Of a DNA stretch of 64,000 nt, positions 18,229 through 28,419 are shown piece after piece. The notes under the pieces were generated by a model. That model did not search any database. It was not told the DNA's origin and worked only from the letters and a program-made list of their open reading frames with translations. Made by a program: the position numbers and the translations under genes. Position 1 is the stretch's first letter. Each line of letters begins with the position of its first letter. The DNA is taken from positions 1 through 64,000 of the forward strand of contig CAKPRQ010000009.1 in assembly GCA_934182605.1 (NCBI GenBank). Direction: 5' to 3'. This stretch comes from an uncultured Clostridia bacterium (GTDB taxonomy: Bacteria; Bacillota; Clostridia; TANB77; CAG-508).

Positions 18229-20223
18229 CTAACTCATTTCTTCAAAATATTCATTAATTTTTTCTTTTAATTCTTCTTTTACTTCTTCTATACTTTTTCC
18301 TTCTATTTGAGCACCAGCCGTTGTCAAATGGCCTCCTCCACCCATTTTTTCTAATATTACTTGTACATTAATACCACCTATTGAACGGCCACTTATTAAT
18401 ATTTTTTCTCCTGTATCTCCTATTACAAATGAAGCTGTTATTGTACTTATATTTAGTAATTCATCTGCTGCTTTAGCACATATTACTGATATATCTTTAT
18501 TTTTTACATCATTTATTGCTATAGCAATATTGTCTTTTATTATTTCTGCATTTTTTACTATATCTGCTATTACGTTATAATCTTTTAAATCACTTTGAAA
18601 CCATTTTTTTACTCTTATAATTTCTACTCCTAATTTTCTTAAATATGCAGCAGCTTCAAATGTTCTTACACCTGTTTTAAATGTAAAATTTTTAGTATCT
18701 GTCATTATACCAGCATATAAGGCTTCTGCTTCTAATGGTTTTAATTTTAATTCTTTCGCTGAATACTGTAATATTTCTACTACTAATTCTGAGGCTGAAG
18801 AAGCATAAACCTCATGAAAAATTAATACAGGATTTTCTATAAACTCTGTTCCCTTTCTATGATGATCTATTACTACTACTTTCTCTGTTTTATCAAATAA
18901 TCTAGGAATTTCGGTATAACTAGCCTTATGTGTGTCTACAACTATTAATAAAGTATCTTTATCTACTACAGATAGTGCCTCATTCTCATCTATTATTACT
19001 TCTTTATATTCATCATCTTTTTCTATTTCTTTTATTAAATTTTCTATAGCCACACTATAAGTTGTATTCACAATATATACTTCTTTATCTAATTCACTTG
19101 CAAATCTATATATACCTAATGCAGAGCCTATTGAATCCATATCACTTGTTTTGTGTCCCATTATGATCACATTACTTGATTCTTTTATTAAGTTTTCTAA
19201 ACTTTGTGCAATGGTTCTAGCTTTTACTTTTGTTCTTTTTTCTACTTCTTGTGCTCTACCACCATAAAATTTATATTGATTTTGATTTCTTACAACCGCT
19301 TGGTCTCCTCCTCGACCTAAAACTAATTCTAAACCAGCCATAGCTGATTTGTATTTTTCAAAAGTTGTTTCTCCTTCTACTGACACAGAAATACTTAATG
19401 TTAATTGTAAATTACTATTTATGTCTATATTTTTAATAGTATCTAGTATATTAAATTTATTTTGTTCCAATTGTTTTAAATATTGATACTCAAATACCAT
19501 CACATAAGTTTCTCTATCATTTTTTACTACTAAACTGTCTATTACCGTTGCCCAGTCAAATATAATTTTTTCTATTTCTGCTATTATTTGTGGTTTTTCT
19601 TCAACTGATACCCTTTGTAGTAATTCTTCGTAATTATCTATTGTTATAATTCCGACACAAGTTTTTTCTGCTTCATATTTATTTAATACATTTATATAAT
19701 CTGTATTTTCTACTATATATAATACTATATAGAAGTCATCTTTTTTTCTCGTTTGCTTGTTTTTTATATACTCACATATTACATTATAATGTTTTTTTTC
19801 TATTTCTATTTCTTTTAATACTCTAGTATTATTAAAATTATCAAATTCAATTTTTAATTCTTTTAATATAATAGATAAATAATTTTTTATTGGTACATTT
19901 GCAAATTCTTCTAAAAATTTTGAACTTTTCCAGACTACCTCTCCACTTTTTTTCATAATAATTATTGGAAATGGTGAATTTACCAAAGTGTTTTTTACAA
20001 TAGAATTGGTATCTGTTGTTACTTCTTGCAAATGCTTTATAACCTCGACTTTATTTTTACTATTTGACCATACAGCATATAAAACGATTAATATATATAC
20101 TATTATAGCTGGTATTATTAATTGATTGTTATAAAAACACAACATTATTAGTAATATTGCTATTACTAATAGATATACTCTTGTTTTTGTTATTAAATTT
20201 TTTATTACTTCTTTGTTTGGCAT
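18229..20223 (-). CDS. gdpP: Cyclic-di-AMP phosphodiesterase GdpP (YybT family)
   Basis: 664 residues, the usual length of GdpP. Two transmembrane helices are at about 15-50, a PAS-like segment at about 70-170, a degenerate GGDEF domain (LGRGGDQAVV and FYGG motifs) at about 180-320, and a DHH/DHHA1 phosphodiesterase module at about 335-660. The metal-binding parts are visible: GHKTSDMDS, VVDTHK, the DHH triad at about 453-455, and the C-terminal GGGGHLTTAGAQ motif. GdpP hydrolyses c-di-AMP to pApA and so affects potassium and cell-wall homeostasis. The start has AGGAGGG 4-5 nt upstream. In many Firmicutes gdpP sits next to rplI and dnaB; here it lies alone between two giant surface genes, which is unusual. 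Confidence 0.93.
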   Translation of the reverse strand: MPNKEVIKNLITKTRVYLLVIAILLIMLCFYNNQLIIPAIIVYILIVLYAVWSNSKNKVEVIKHLQEVTTDTNSIVKNTLVNSPFPIIIMKKSGEVVWKSSKFLEEFANVPIKNYLSIILKELKIEFDNFNNTRVLKEIEIEKKHYNVICEYIKNKQTRKKDDFYIVLYIVENTDYINVLNKYEAEKTCVGIITIDNYEELLQRVSVEEKPQIIAEIEKIIFDWATVIDSLVVKNDRETYVMVFEYQYLKQLEQNKFNILDTIKNIDINSNLQLTLSISVSVEGETTFEKYKSAMAGLELVLGRGGDQAVVRNQNQYKFYGGRAQEVEKRTKVKARTIAQSLENLIKESSNVIIMGHKTSDMDSIGSALGIYRFASELDKEVYIVNTTYSVAIENLIKEIEKDDEYKEVIIDENEALSVVDKDTLLIVVDTHKASYTEIPRLFDKTEKVVVIDHHRKGTEFIENPVLIFHEVYASSASELVVEILQYSAKELKLKPLEAEALYAGIMTDTKNFTFKTGVRTFEAAAYLRKLGVEIIRVKKWFQSDLKDYNVIADIVKNAEIIKDNIAIAINDVKNKDISVICAKAADELLNISTITASFVIGDTGEKILISGRSIGGINVQVILEKMGGGGHLTTAGAQIEGKSIEEVKEELKEKINEYFEEMS

Positions 20224-20299
20224 TTTGCCCTCCTACACAGTATATATTGTAACATATTATAGAGAATTTGTCAAAACGTGTATTTACATAAAATATATA

Positions 20300-20334
20300 A
20301 AATATGGTATGTTTTAACTTCACATACCATATTT
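20300..20334 (-). terminator. Terminator of the gene ending at 20346
   Basis: The perfect 12-bp stem AAATATGGTATG/CATACCATATTT is followed on the minus strand by a TA-rich, T-containing tract. It lies between the stop at 20346 and the start of gdpP, so gdpP probably has its own promoter. Confidence 0.6.
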
Positions 20335-20345
20335 ATACTATAATT

Positions 20346-23300
20346 TTATATTCCTAATTGCCATGGGTCTGATGCTGAACCTGTACCACCAACGATTTGA
20401 ACTCCTTGCCTTAAGGTTACTACAACTCTTACTCCATAAGTTCTAGTATATTTTGCATAAGAATCACTATAATGATACAATTTTCCTATGTAATTTTGAG
20501 TATCTCCTGAACCAGGTTGTGTTTCCCAACGTGCAGTAACACTTCCTGTAGTATCTACTGCATATAATCCATGGGTTCTACCTTTATATCCATGGTAATA
20601 AGTTCTAGGTATCCAGTATGCTCCATCTGATGCACTCATATTATTTTTTCTAAGTATTGCTAAATCCGGTAAATCTACACTCCTTGAACTTGCTGCATAT
20701 GAGCTATTTACATATCCATTAGCTATACTATTTACTTGTGATGGTCCATTAGCTACACCACTTGTACCTGATAATGTTAAATCTTTAACATTTCCATCAC
20801 TTACTATTTGTAAATAACTTCCATTATTAGCTAGTACTCTCCATTTATCATATCCATTTGCAGAATATTGTATATAATCTCCTATTTTAGGAGTTTTTTC
20901 CATATTCTCATCTAATATCCAAGGATTATCTTTGGTTCCATCTCCACCTGCTATCTCAAGGTTATCTTTCAATGTTACAATTATTCTTACGCCATATTCT
21001 ACGGCATTACATGTATACGAATTATTATAATGGTAAAGCCCATGTTCTCCTCTTGAACCATTAGAATAAAGTATGTAATGTCCTTTGGTTCTATTTTTAT
21101 ATCCATTACTAAATGTTTCAGGGAACCATGTTGTTGTACTTGATTGTAACGCACCTATGCTTGATAATGTATTTATGTCGCCTGTATTAATACTTCTCGC
21201 TGAAGTTGCATATTTATCATTTAAATATAAATCTGCCACACGTTTCATATAAGTTGCACCATTCCATGTACCATCTTCACCGTGTAAACCTAATGTTGCT
21301 ATAGGCTCTGTACTTACTAATGTCACATTATTACTAGTTTTGCTTAACACTTTCCAATGTGTATTTCCACTAGAATCATATTCTACATATGTTCCTAGAT
21401 CAGCTACTTTTTGAATAAATTTATCTAATGTTGTTACAGTAATTGTAGAACTTTTTCTACTATTTCCAGCTTTATCTGTTGCTATTACATAAATTTCATA
21501 CTTCGTTTTTTCTTTTAAATTTTTAATTTTATATACAGCTTCTGGTCCGCTATATACTAACTTTCCATTTAAATAATATTCACAATTACCTATACCACTT
21601 AAAGTATCTGTTGCATTTGCTTTAACAGTTATACTAAAAGGTCCTATATTGGTTGCAATTGGTGTAAATGCTGCTGGTGCTACTTTATCTATGTTTCCTA
21701 TAACGTATTTAATTGTACTTCCACCTTGTCCTTTGGTATTTGCTAACCTTGCATATATTGTACAATTTTGTGTTACTGTAAATTTTTTATCTCTACTCCA
21801 TTTTTCTGTTGTTCCATTTATTTGATATTGCGTTATATAATATGGATTTGTATTTTTTATTTCTATTTCTATATCTTTATTTGTCCAATCTGTTGTAGCA
21901 GGTACTATTGTTACACTTTCTGAGGCTGCTGGAATTGGTGGAGTTCCTCTAGTTCCATTCAAAGGTGTATCATCTTGTATTGGAACTATACTTGGTTTTG
22001 AACTTACATCTCCTGTTATGTATAATACAATTCTGAATCCTGTTGCTGCATCTTTATAATACAAATCTTTGGCTCCTCTATATGCTACAGGTATACTTGT
22101 ATCTAAATAAACTCCTCCTCTGTATACTCTTTTTTCTTCTCCTTGTTTTTCTGCTGTTACCTCCCAAGCATTTCCTGCCATATCGTATATATTTTTCATA
22201 CTTGTTGCACCAGTTTTCTTAATACTATCTCCATATGTTCCCCAACTTGTACTATCTTGTAATACATAGCTTCTTCCTATTTCGTTCGCCATCCATTTCA
22301 TAACTGCATCCCATTGTGTTCCTGTTACCATACCAGTTGTTACATATTTTTTATTCTTATCTTTTATTTCCATATCTTCTGCAATAGCTTTCGTTCTTGT
22401 GTAAGATAAATTTAATGCCGGATCCATATCTGCTTGTGTTAGAACCTTTCCAGTTTCTGAAACAGATGCTTCATATCTTGCTACATAAAATCCTCCATAT
22501 TTTTCTACTTGTGTTTTTTCTTCTTCTCCCCATGTTGATAATATTTCTGGTAAATCGTCTCCTGTTGCTTCTTCATAACTTATTCCAACTTTTGCCCATT
22601 TTTCGTATTTTACTTCTGTTCCATCTACTGGTACCCATACAAATTGGTTTCCATATTTATCTTCTATTACTAATCCATTATTCCAATCTGGTTTTATTGT
22701 ACTTCCATTTCCCCAATTTGCACCAACATTTACCGCTGCAAATCCTGCTGGTATTACTGGATTTTGATATGTTGCTTCGTTTCCATCTATTGTTCTATTA
22801 AAATCTTCAAATACTCCTACTTCTGTTGCTCCTTCTACTAAGAATAATGCTATTCTAAATCCACCTTCGTTTCTTGCTTCTCCTTCTAATTCACTTATAT
22901 ATTCTCTTAATGCTGTTCCTGCTGCTACTATTCTATCATATGGCCAATAATAATTTCCTCCTCTTGCTATATATTCTTTTGTATTTTCATCATTTATTAA
23001 GTATTCGCTTGTATATTCCCATACATTTCCTGCTGTGTCATAAATATTCTTATCTTTAAATTCTTCTACTATTCCTGTTGTTAACAAAGCTCTTGTTCTA
23101 GCAAGTTTATTTACATTTATTCCTGTTATATAAGCGCCCCTCTTATCTGTTACTGAATTTGGTCCTTTTGCGTACATTCCGCTAAATGTAAATGCTGTTT
23201 CATATGTATTTCCCGAATCAATATTATCTATTACGTATTGTTCACCTTTCTCATTTGCAATCCATTTTGTCATTGTATCCCACATTGTTCCTGTTAATAA

Positions 23301-25586
23301 TCCACTCTTTACTTTTGGCATCCTATACATACTTTCCGCATAACCTTTAGCTTGCTCATATGTAACTGCATTTACTACTCTTAATCCTTCTTGTGATGCT
23401 AACGTATTGTTATTATTTCCAGCTTCATATCTTGATACATAAAATCCTTCATATTTTTCTATTTGCGCTCTCTCTTGTTCGTTTAATCCAGCTAATGATA
23501 ACGGTAATTCATCTCCTGCTATTTGACTCATTAATTTTTCCCATTCTTCATTATCTCCATAATCCCATACCATTGTTCCTTTTTCATATTTTACAGATTC
23601 TCCGTCTACTGGTACCCACACAAATTGATTACCATTTATATCTTCTATTACTAATCCTTTATTCCAGTCTTTTGGCATTACACCTTCCCAACTTGCATCT
23701 TCTGTATTTATTGCTTTAAATCCCACTGGAATTACTGGATTAAAATATCTAAATGCTCCATCGTTTATCGTTACATTTTCAGGTCCTGGATTTATTACCC
23801 CTATTCCAAGGCCTTTTTTTTCTATTTTTCCTACACTTATTCCTTCTGATACTGTTACATTACCAGCTTTATCTTTAGCTGTTACATATATATAATATCC
23901 ATAATTTTCTAAGTCTAACCCCATAAAGTTATATTCGCTTTCTTTAACTTCTATTTTAGTAATTTCTTCTCCTCTATCATTTAATATATAATATATATAA
24001 CTATTTATTCCACTCTTACAACTTGTATCTGTTGCTTCTCTATCATCTACTGTTACTTTTATTTTTACATTATTATTTGTTTTTTCTACTATTTTCGGTG
24101 TAAAGCTATTTGGTGATAATTTATCTATGTTTGTTATTGTTGCTTCTGCATACTCTCCTATTCCTTCTTGTCCTCCATCATCAGCTACCCTTGCATATAT
24201 TACGCAATTTCCTTTTGCTAAATATTTATTTCCATTTTGCCAAACTCCTTCTGTTCCATTTATTTGATATTGAATTTTAAAATTTGTATTTTCTATTTCA
24301 TCACATTTCATTGTTACTGCTACATCTTCATTTGTTATGCCAATTTCACTAAAATCAAATTCTATGCTTGAATTTAATATTTCTATATTATTTGTTTTTA
24401 CAATTGTTCCATTGTTAGTTGCTTCTGTTATATTTCCAGCGTAATCTATTGCTCTTACATATATTCTATATTCCGTATTTTTAGTTAAGCTTGTAAATTC
24501 GTTACTACTTTGCCATTCTGAATCATCTATTCTATACTCATAACTTTTAACTCCAGAAAGGGTATTTTGTATTATATTTCCTTGATAATCTTTCAACATA
24601 TCTATTGTTTCAGCAACTACTTTTATACTATTAGTTGTTGCTTCAGCTGTAAATTCAAATACTTCTGGAGCAATGTTATCTATATTATTTACTATGTATG
24701 TGCCTTCTTCTACAAGAACTTCTTCTGTATTAGTTATAACTTCTGCTAATCCTAATTCTACTAATCTTTTCATATATTCTTCAACAGTTTCATCTTCTTG
24801 CTTTAATTGTTCATCTGTTAAATTTTCAGCATCATAAATATCTGTAAAATTATAATATTCATAAATATATTCTTTTACTAGTTTTATTTGTATTTCTGCA
24901 TTATCTTTTACAATAACTTCCCCATTACAATCTTCCCACGTAATACCATTATTTGAACTTACCTTTATTTTATCATAATTTATATTAGCTCCTTCTTTTA
25001 CTTCAATTCTCAATGTTACTTGTTTGGTTACATCCGTCGTATTAGGTGTTACTATTATATTACCTGTTGATATTTCTGCTTCACCTACATCCATTCCTAC
25101 TAACAACATTTTTAATTGAGATATATCTAATGTTGTTATTTCTCCATTATAGTTAATATCAGCAGCTTGTAACCTTGCACCTTCTAATTTACCTATACCT
25201 ACTCTATGATTTTTTAATTGCGACAAATCTGTTGGTGTTAATTTTCCATCTGGATTTATATCTCCTCTTACTACTAATGTATAATTTGTAGTATTTCCTA
25301 CTTTTAACTGCATTCCTGTTTTTATGTATTCAGAAGGAGCTACTTCTTTTCCAGCATCTAAAACTTTTAATTCTTCTTGATTACTTGTTGCTATATTATT
25401 TAAAAATTCTTCTGCTGTTGTTTCAGCTTTTATTCTCATTATATATTCTCCTGAAACACTATATTTTACAGAAAATATTTCCCCTTCTGCATATACTGTT
25501 ACCGATAAAAGCATAATTATTACAGCTATTATCATAAAATAATATGATTTTTTTATTTTTATCTTATTTAATAAAAAATTCATCAT
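20346..25586 (-). CDS. Secreted dockerin-like protein with two SUMF1-like modules and C-terminal tandem repeats
   Basis: 1,746 residues. Two ATGs (25586 and 25583) lie 5 and 8 nt after GGAGG, and the second is equally plausible. A signal peptide ends near TVYAEG. The dockerin-like pair is at about 108-167 (DINPDGKLTPTDLSQLK and DINYNGEITTLDISQLK). Fn3/Ig-like repeats follow, then SUMF1-like modules at about 609-915 and 938-1188 with FVWVPVDG, GFYV[SA]RYEA and D[TM]AGN[VA]WE motifs but no FGE cysteines. Two C-terminal repeats at about 1395-1550 and 1562-1746 each run from a [LI]G[TD]Y[VI][EQ]Y start through a W[KR]VL motif and GVR[IV][VI]VTL to GG.G...DPW.L. It is a paralogue of the two other dockerin proteins here. 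No membrane or wall anchor is visible. The role is probably extracellular binding or scaffolding; the partner is unknown. Confidence 0.85.
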   Translation of the reverse strand: MMNFLLNKIKIKKSYYFMIIAVIIMLLSVTVYAEGEIFSVKYSVSGEYIMRIKAETTAEEFLNNIATSNQEELKVLDAGKEVAPSEYIKTGMQLKVGNTTNYTLVVRGDINPDGKLTPTDLSQLKNHRVGIGKLEGARLQAADINYNGEITTLDISQLKMLLVGMDVGEAEISTGNIIVTPNTTDVTKQVTLRIEVKEGANINYDKIKVSSNNGITWEDCNGEVIVKDNAEIQIKLVKEYIYEYYNFTDIYDAENLTDEQLKQEDETVEEYMKRLVELGLAEVITNTEEVLVEEGTYIVNNIDNIAPEVFEFTAEATTNSIKVVAETIDMLKDYQGNIIQNTLSGVKSYEYRIDDSEWQSSNEFTSLTKNTEYRIYVRAIDYAGNITEATNNGTIVKTNNIEILNSSIEFDFSEIGITNEDVAVTMKCDEIENTNFKIQYQINGTEGVWQNGNKYLAKGNCVIYARVADDGGQEGIGEYAEATITNIDKLSPNSFTPKIVEKTNNNVKIKVTVDDREATDTSCKSGINSYIYYILNDRGEEITKIEVKESEYNFMGLDLENYGYYIYVTAKDKAGNVTVSEGISVGKIEKKGLGIGVINPGPENVTINDGAFRYFNPVIPVGFKAINTEDASWEGVMPKDWNKGLVIEDINGNQFVWVPVDGESVKYEKGTMVWDYGDNEEWEKLMSQIAGDELPLSLAGLNEQERAQIEKYEGFYVSRYEAGNNNNTLASQEGLRVVNAVTYEQAKGYAESMYRMPKVKSGLLTGTMWDTMTKWIANEKGEQYVIDNIDSGNTYETAFTFSGMYAKGPNSVTDKRGAYITGINVNKLARTRALLTTGIVEEFKDKNIYDTAGNVWEYTSEYLINDENTKEYIARGGNYYWPYDRIVAAGTALREYISELEGEARNEGGFRIALFLVEGATEVGVFEDFNRTIDGNEATYQNPVIPAGFAAVNVGANWGNGSTIKPDWNNGLVIEDKYGNQFVWVPVDGTEVKYEKWAKVGISYEEATGDDLPEILSTWGEEEKTQVEKYGGFYVARYEASVSETGKVLTQADMDPALNLSYTRTKAIAEDMEIKDKNKKYVTTGMVTGTQWDAVMKWMANEIGRSYVLQDSTSWGTYGDSIKKTGATSMKNIYDMAGNAWEVTAEKQGEEKRVYRGGVYLDTSIPVAYRGAKDLYYKDAATGFRIVLYITGDVSSKPSIVPIQDDTPLNGTRGTPPIPAASESVTIVPATTDWTNKDIEIEIKNTNPYYITQYQINGTTEKWSRDKKFTVTQNCTIYARLANTKGQGGSTIKYVIGNIDKVAPAAFTPIATNIGPFSITVKANATDTLSGIGNCEYYLNGKLVYSGPEAVYKIKNLKEKTKYEIYVIATDKAGNSRKSSTITVTTLDKFIQKVADLGTYVEYDSSGNTHWKVLSKTSNNVTLVSTEPIATLGLHGEDGTWNGATYMKRVADLYLNDKYATSARSINTGDINTLSSIGALQSSTTTWFPETFSNGYKNRTKGHYILYSNGSRGEHGLYHYNNSYTCNAVEYGVRIIVTLKDNLEIAGGDGTKDNPWILDENMEKTPKIGDYIQYSANGYDKWRVLANNGSYLQIVSDGNVKDLTLSGTSGVANGPSQVNSIANGYVNSSYAASSRSVDLPDLAILRKNNMSASDGAYWIPRTYYHGYKGRTHGLYAVDTTGSVTARWETQPGSGDTQNYIGKLYHYSDSYAKYTRTYGVRVVVTLRQGVQIVGGTGSASDPWQLGI

Positions 25587-25931
25587 ATGCTCCTCCTAAA
25601 TCTCCAATTTTTATATACACTTAATCATATTTAAACATTTTTTTACAAATTATTCAATAGCAGAATTTTCCATCTTTTACAAATTTTGCATTTATACTTA
25701 TACGGAAATTACTACCTTAACTCTTATTAATTAAAATATTATTTTTTTATTACATTTCTAATTTATGTGTTTTCGCCATATTTTTAAGGCTTTTTTATAA
25801 ATTTATTATTTTGAAGTTTTATTTCCTTACGGTAATATACAATTTAAGTATTTTTCATAATGAAATTCTACCATTTTTCTGTTTACTTATACATATTGGT
25901 ATGCTATAATTAAAAGATAAGGAGAAATTTT
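25587..25931. other. Divergent intergenic region with a degenerate leader block
   Basis: No gene is seen. Next to the leftward giant gene the sequence CATATTTAAACATTTTTTTA matches the R3 leader, and TACGGAAATTACTACCTTA (25701-25719) resembles the core of R1-R3 (TACGGAATTAGACACCTTA). It lies at a similar distance (about 115 nt) from the start. A good promoter for the rightward U32 gene is at 25882-25910. Confidence 0.5.
25882..25910 (+). promoter_or_regulatory. Sigma-A promoter of the U32 gene
   Basis: A TTTACT -35 box (25882-25887) and a perfect TATAAT -10 box (25905-25910) are separated by 17 bp, with an extended TGGTATGC context. The start codon is 21 nt further on, after AAGGAGA. Confidence 0.75.
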
Positions 25932-28361
25932 ATGTTAAATAATGATATAGAAATTTTATCACCAGTAGGTGATTTTGAATGTTTAAAAGCTGCTGTGCAA
26001 AATGGTGCAAATGCTGTATATTTAGGTGCACAAGAATTTAATGCGCGTTACTCCGCTTCTAATTTTAACATTGAAGAATTAGAAAAAGCTATAATATATG
26101 CCAAAACTAGAAATGTAAAAGTGCATTTAGTTTTAAATATTCTAATCAAAAATAATGAATTTGAAAATGCTTTTAAACTTGCAAAAAAAGCTTATGAACT
26201 AGGAGTAGATGCAATTATTGTTCAAGACTTAGGTCTTGCTCTAACTCTAATAAAATCTTTTCCTGATTTACCTATACATGGTAGTACTCAAATGACAGTT
26301 CATAATTTAGAAGGTGTTAAAACTTTAGAAAAATTAGGATTTAAAAGAGCCGTACTTTCAAGAGAATTAAGTTTTGAAGAGATAGATTACATTTGTAAAA
26401 ATTCTAATATAGAAATAGAAACTTTTATACATGGAGCCTTATGTGTGTCATATTCTGGTCAATGTCTACTATCTAGCATTATTGGTGGACGTTCTGGAAA
26501 TAGAGGTAAATGTGCAGGTACTTGTAGATTACCTTATGAACTAATAGATGAAAATGAAATGATTATGGATAAAGGCTACCTTTTAAGTACTAGAGATTTA
26601 TGCGGATTAGGATATTTACCTAATTTAGTAAAATCTGGTGTAATTTGTTTTAAAATAGAAGGACGCATGAAAACACCTGAGTATGTTGCCACTGTTACTA
26701 GAATATACAGAAAGTATTTAGATAAGATTTTAAACAATGAAAAATATATTATTGAGGATGCAGATATTAAAGAACTTCAATTAGTTTTTAATAGAGGTGG
26801 TTTTTCTAATGGATATTTTGATAAAGAACCTAATAGAAATCTAATTTTTAAAGAAAAACCTAATAATATGGGAATTTATTTAGGTAAAATACTTAAATAT
26901 AATTCAAATAAAGGTCATATAACTTTAAAATTAGAAGATAATTTATCTATAGGAGATAAAATTGCTATTGATAATAACGGTATTTCTAATAATTATACAA
27001 TTTCAGAAATGATGCTTAATAATGATAATATAAAAAATGGTACAAAAAATTCTACTGTAACAATAGGTAGAATGAAAGGAAAAATTAATATAAATGATAA
27101 AATATATTTAGTAGAAAGCAAAAAACTTACAGAGTTATCCACAAATAGTTACCAAAATGTGGAAAAGAAACAATTATTAATTAATTGTGAGTTAATTATT
27201 AAAAAGAATGAGGCTATTAAAATTTCTGCTAAAATTATTTCTAATGATTTTAATAATATACATTGTGAAATTATTACTGATATTATTCCAGAGGAGGCTA
27301 AAAATGCTCCTATTACTAAAGAAAAAATTATCGAACAATTTAATAAAACTAGAAATACTATATTTAAATTTAACAATATAAACATTACATTAGAAAACAA
27401 TATATTTTTAACAATTAGCTATATAAATGAATTAAGAAGATTACTTTTAAATAATTTAGAAATAAAATTAGAAAAAAGTATCAAACGAGATGCTAAAGAA
27501 GTATTATTTTCTAATGAAATAAAAGAATTAATTAATAAACAAGATATTATTAATAATAAGAAACCTACTATTTCTGTTTTATTAAATATTTTATATAAAA
27601 ATTATAATTACTTAAATTTAAAAAATATAGATAAATTATACATACCTTTAAAATACTTTACAAACCCTACATTTAAAGAAACAATTAACGATTTAAGTAA
27701 AAATTTTAATTTATACATCTATATGCCAAATATTATGAAAAAAAATTATATTAATTTATTGAATTTAAATATAAATAACATTATGAATACTTATAATATA
27801 AAGGGATTTGTTATTTCACATATATATCAACTTAATTGGTTTAAAAATTATGACTTAGATATAATTGGAAATTATACTTTAAATCTTTTTAACAATATTA
27901 GTATTAATAATTTAGAAAACTTAGGAGTTAAAGAATTTACTCTTTCACCTGAATTAGATAGAGAGACTTTAACTAGTTTATCTAATTCAAATAAAAATAC
28001 AGAACTTATCGTATATGGTAAAATACCAGTAATGAATACTAATTATTGTGTTTTAGGTAAAAGTAATAAATGTTATAAAGAATGTTCTAAAAGTTGCCAG
28101 GATTCAAGTAAAAAATTTTATTTAAAAGATAGATTAAATTTTAAATTTAGAGTGATTCCAGATAATATTGATACTGTATCCACCATCTATAACTCTAAAA
28201 TAACTTCTATAATATGGAAAGATTTTAATGTAGAAAATCTACGAATTGATATTTTAGATGAAGATATAGATACTATTAATTTAATTGTTTCTAAGACTTT
28301 GAATAATGAACGTTTTGAGGGTAAAGATTATACGAATGCAAATTTGAATAAGGAGATTTAG
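25932..28361 (+). CDS. U32 family (peptidase-like) RNA hydroxylation protein with C-terminal DUF3656-type region
   Basis: 809 residues, the long U32 form. The N-terminal ~300 residues form the U32 domain (ILSPVGDFECLKAAVQNGANAVYLG) with the signature ETFIHGALCVSYSGQCLLS and the following cysteine-bearing CAGTCRLPYE motif. Cysteines (CYKECSKSC) also occur near residue 718. In E. coli the related proteins RlhA (long form with DUF3656) and TrhP support prephenate-dependent hydroxylation of 23S rRNA and tRNA. The older 'collagenase' label rests on little. The C-terminal half is rich in N, K and I and diverged, so assignment to RlhA rather than another long U32 protein is not certain. The start has AAGGAGA and a clear promoter. 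It is a monocistronic gene ending in a bidirectional terminator. Confidence 0.85.
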   Translation: MLNNDIEILSPVGDFECLKAAVQNGANAVYLGAQEFNARYSASNFNIEELEKAIIYAKTRNVKVHLVLNILIKNNEFENAFKLAKKAYELGVDAIIVQDLGLALTLIKSFPDLPIHGSTQMTVHNLEGVKTLEKLGFKRAVLSRELSFEEIDYICKNSNIEIETFIHGALCVSYSGQCLLSSIIGGRSGNRGKCAGTCRLPYELIDENEMIMDKGYLLSTRDLCGLGYLPNLVKSGVICFKIEGRMKTPEYVATVTRIYRKYLDKILNNEKYIIEDADIKELQLVFNRGGFSNGYFDKEPNRNLIFKEKPNNMGIYLGKILKYNSNKGHITLKLEDNLSIGDKIAIDNNGISNNYTISEMMLNNDNIKNGTKNSTVTIGRMKGKININDKIYLVESKKLTELSTNSYQNVEKKQLLINCELIIKKNEAIKISAKIISNDFNNIHCEIITDIIPEEAKNAPITKEKIIEQFNKTRNTIFKFNNINITLENNIFLTISYINELRRLLLNNLEIKLEKSIKRDAKEVLFSNEIKELINKQDIINNKKPTISVLLNILYKNYNYLNLKNIDKLYIPLKYFTNPTFKETINDLSKNFNLYIYMPNIMKKNYINLLNLNINNIMNTYNIKGFVISHIYQLNWFKNYDLDIIGNYTLNLFNNISINNLENLGVKEFTLSPELDRETLTSLSNSNKNTELIVYGKIPVMNTNYCVLGKSNKCYKECSKSCQDSSKKFYLKDRLNFKFRVIPDNIDTVSTIYNSKITSIIWKDFNVENLRIDILDEDIDTINLIVSKTLNNERFEGKDYTNANLNKEI

Positions 28362-28369
28362 ATGTAATA

Positions 28370-28407
28370 AAAATATGCTACAAATTCCAAAAATGTAGCA
28401 TATTTTT
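28370..28407. terminator. Bidirectional terminator between convergent genes
   Basis: The stem AAATATGCTACA/TGTAGCATATTT has an 11-nt loop, flanked by A-rich and T-rich tracts on either side. It separates the U32 gene (ending 28361) from the convergent gene ending at 28420. Confidence 0.8.
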
Positions 28408-28419
28408 ATAGCAATATTT

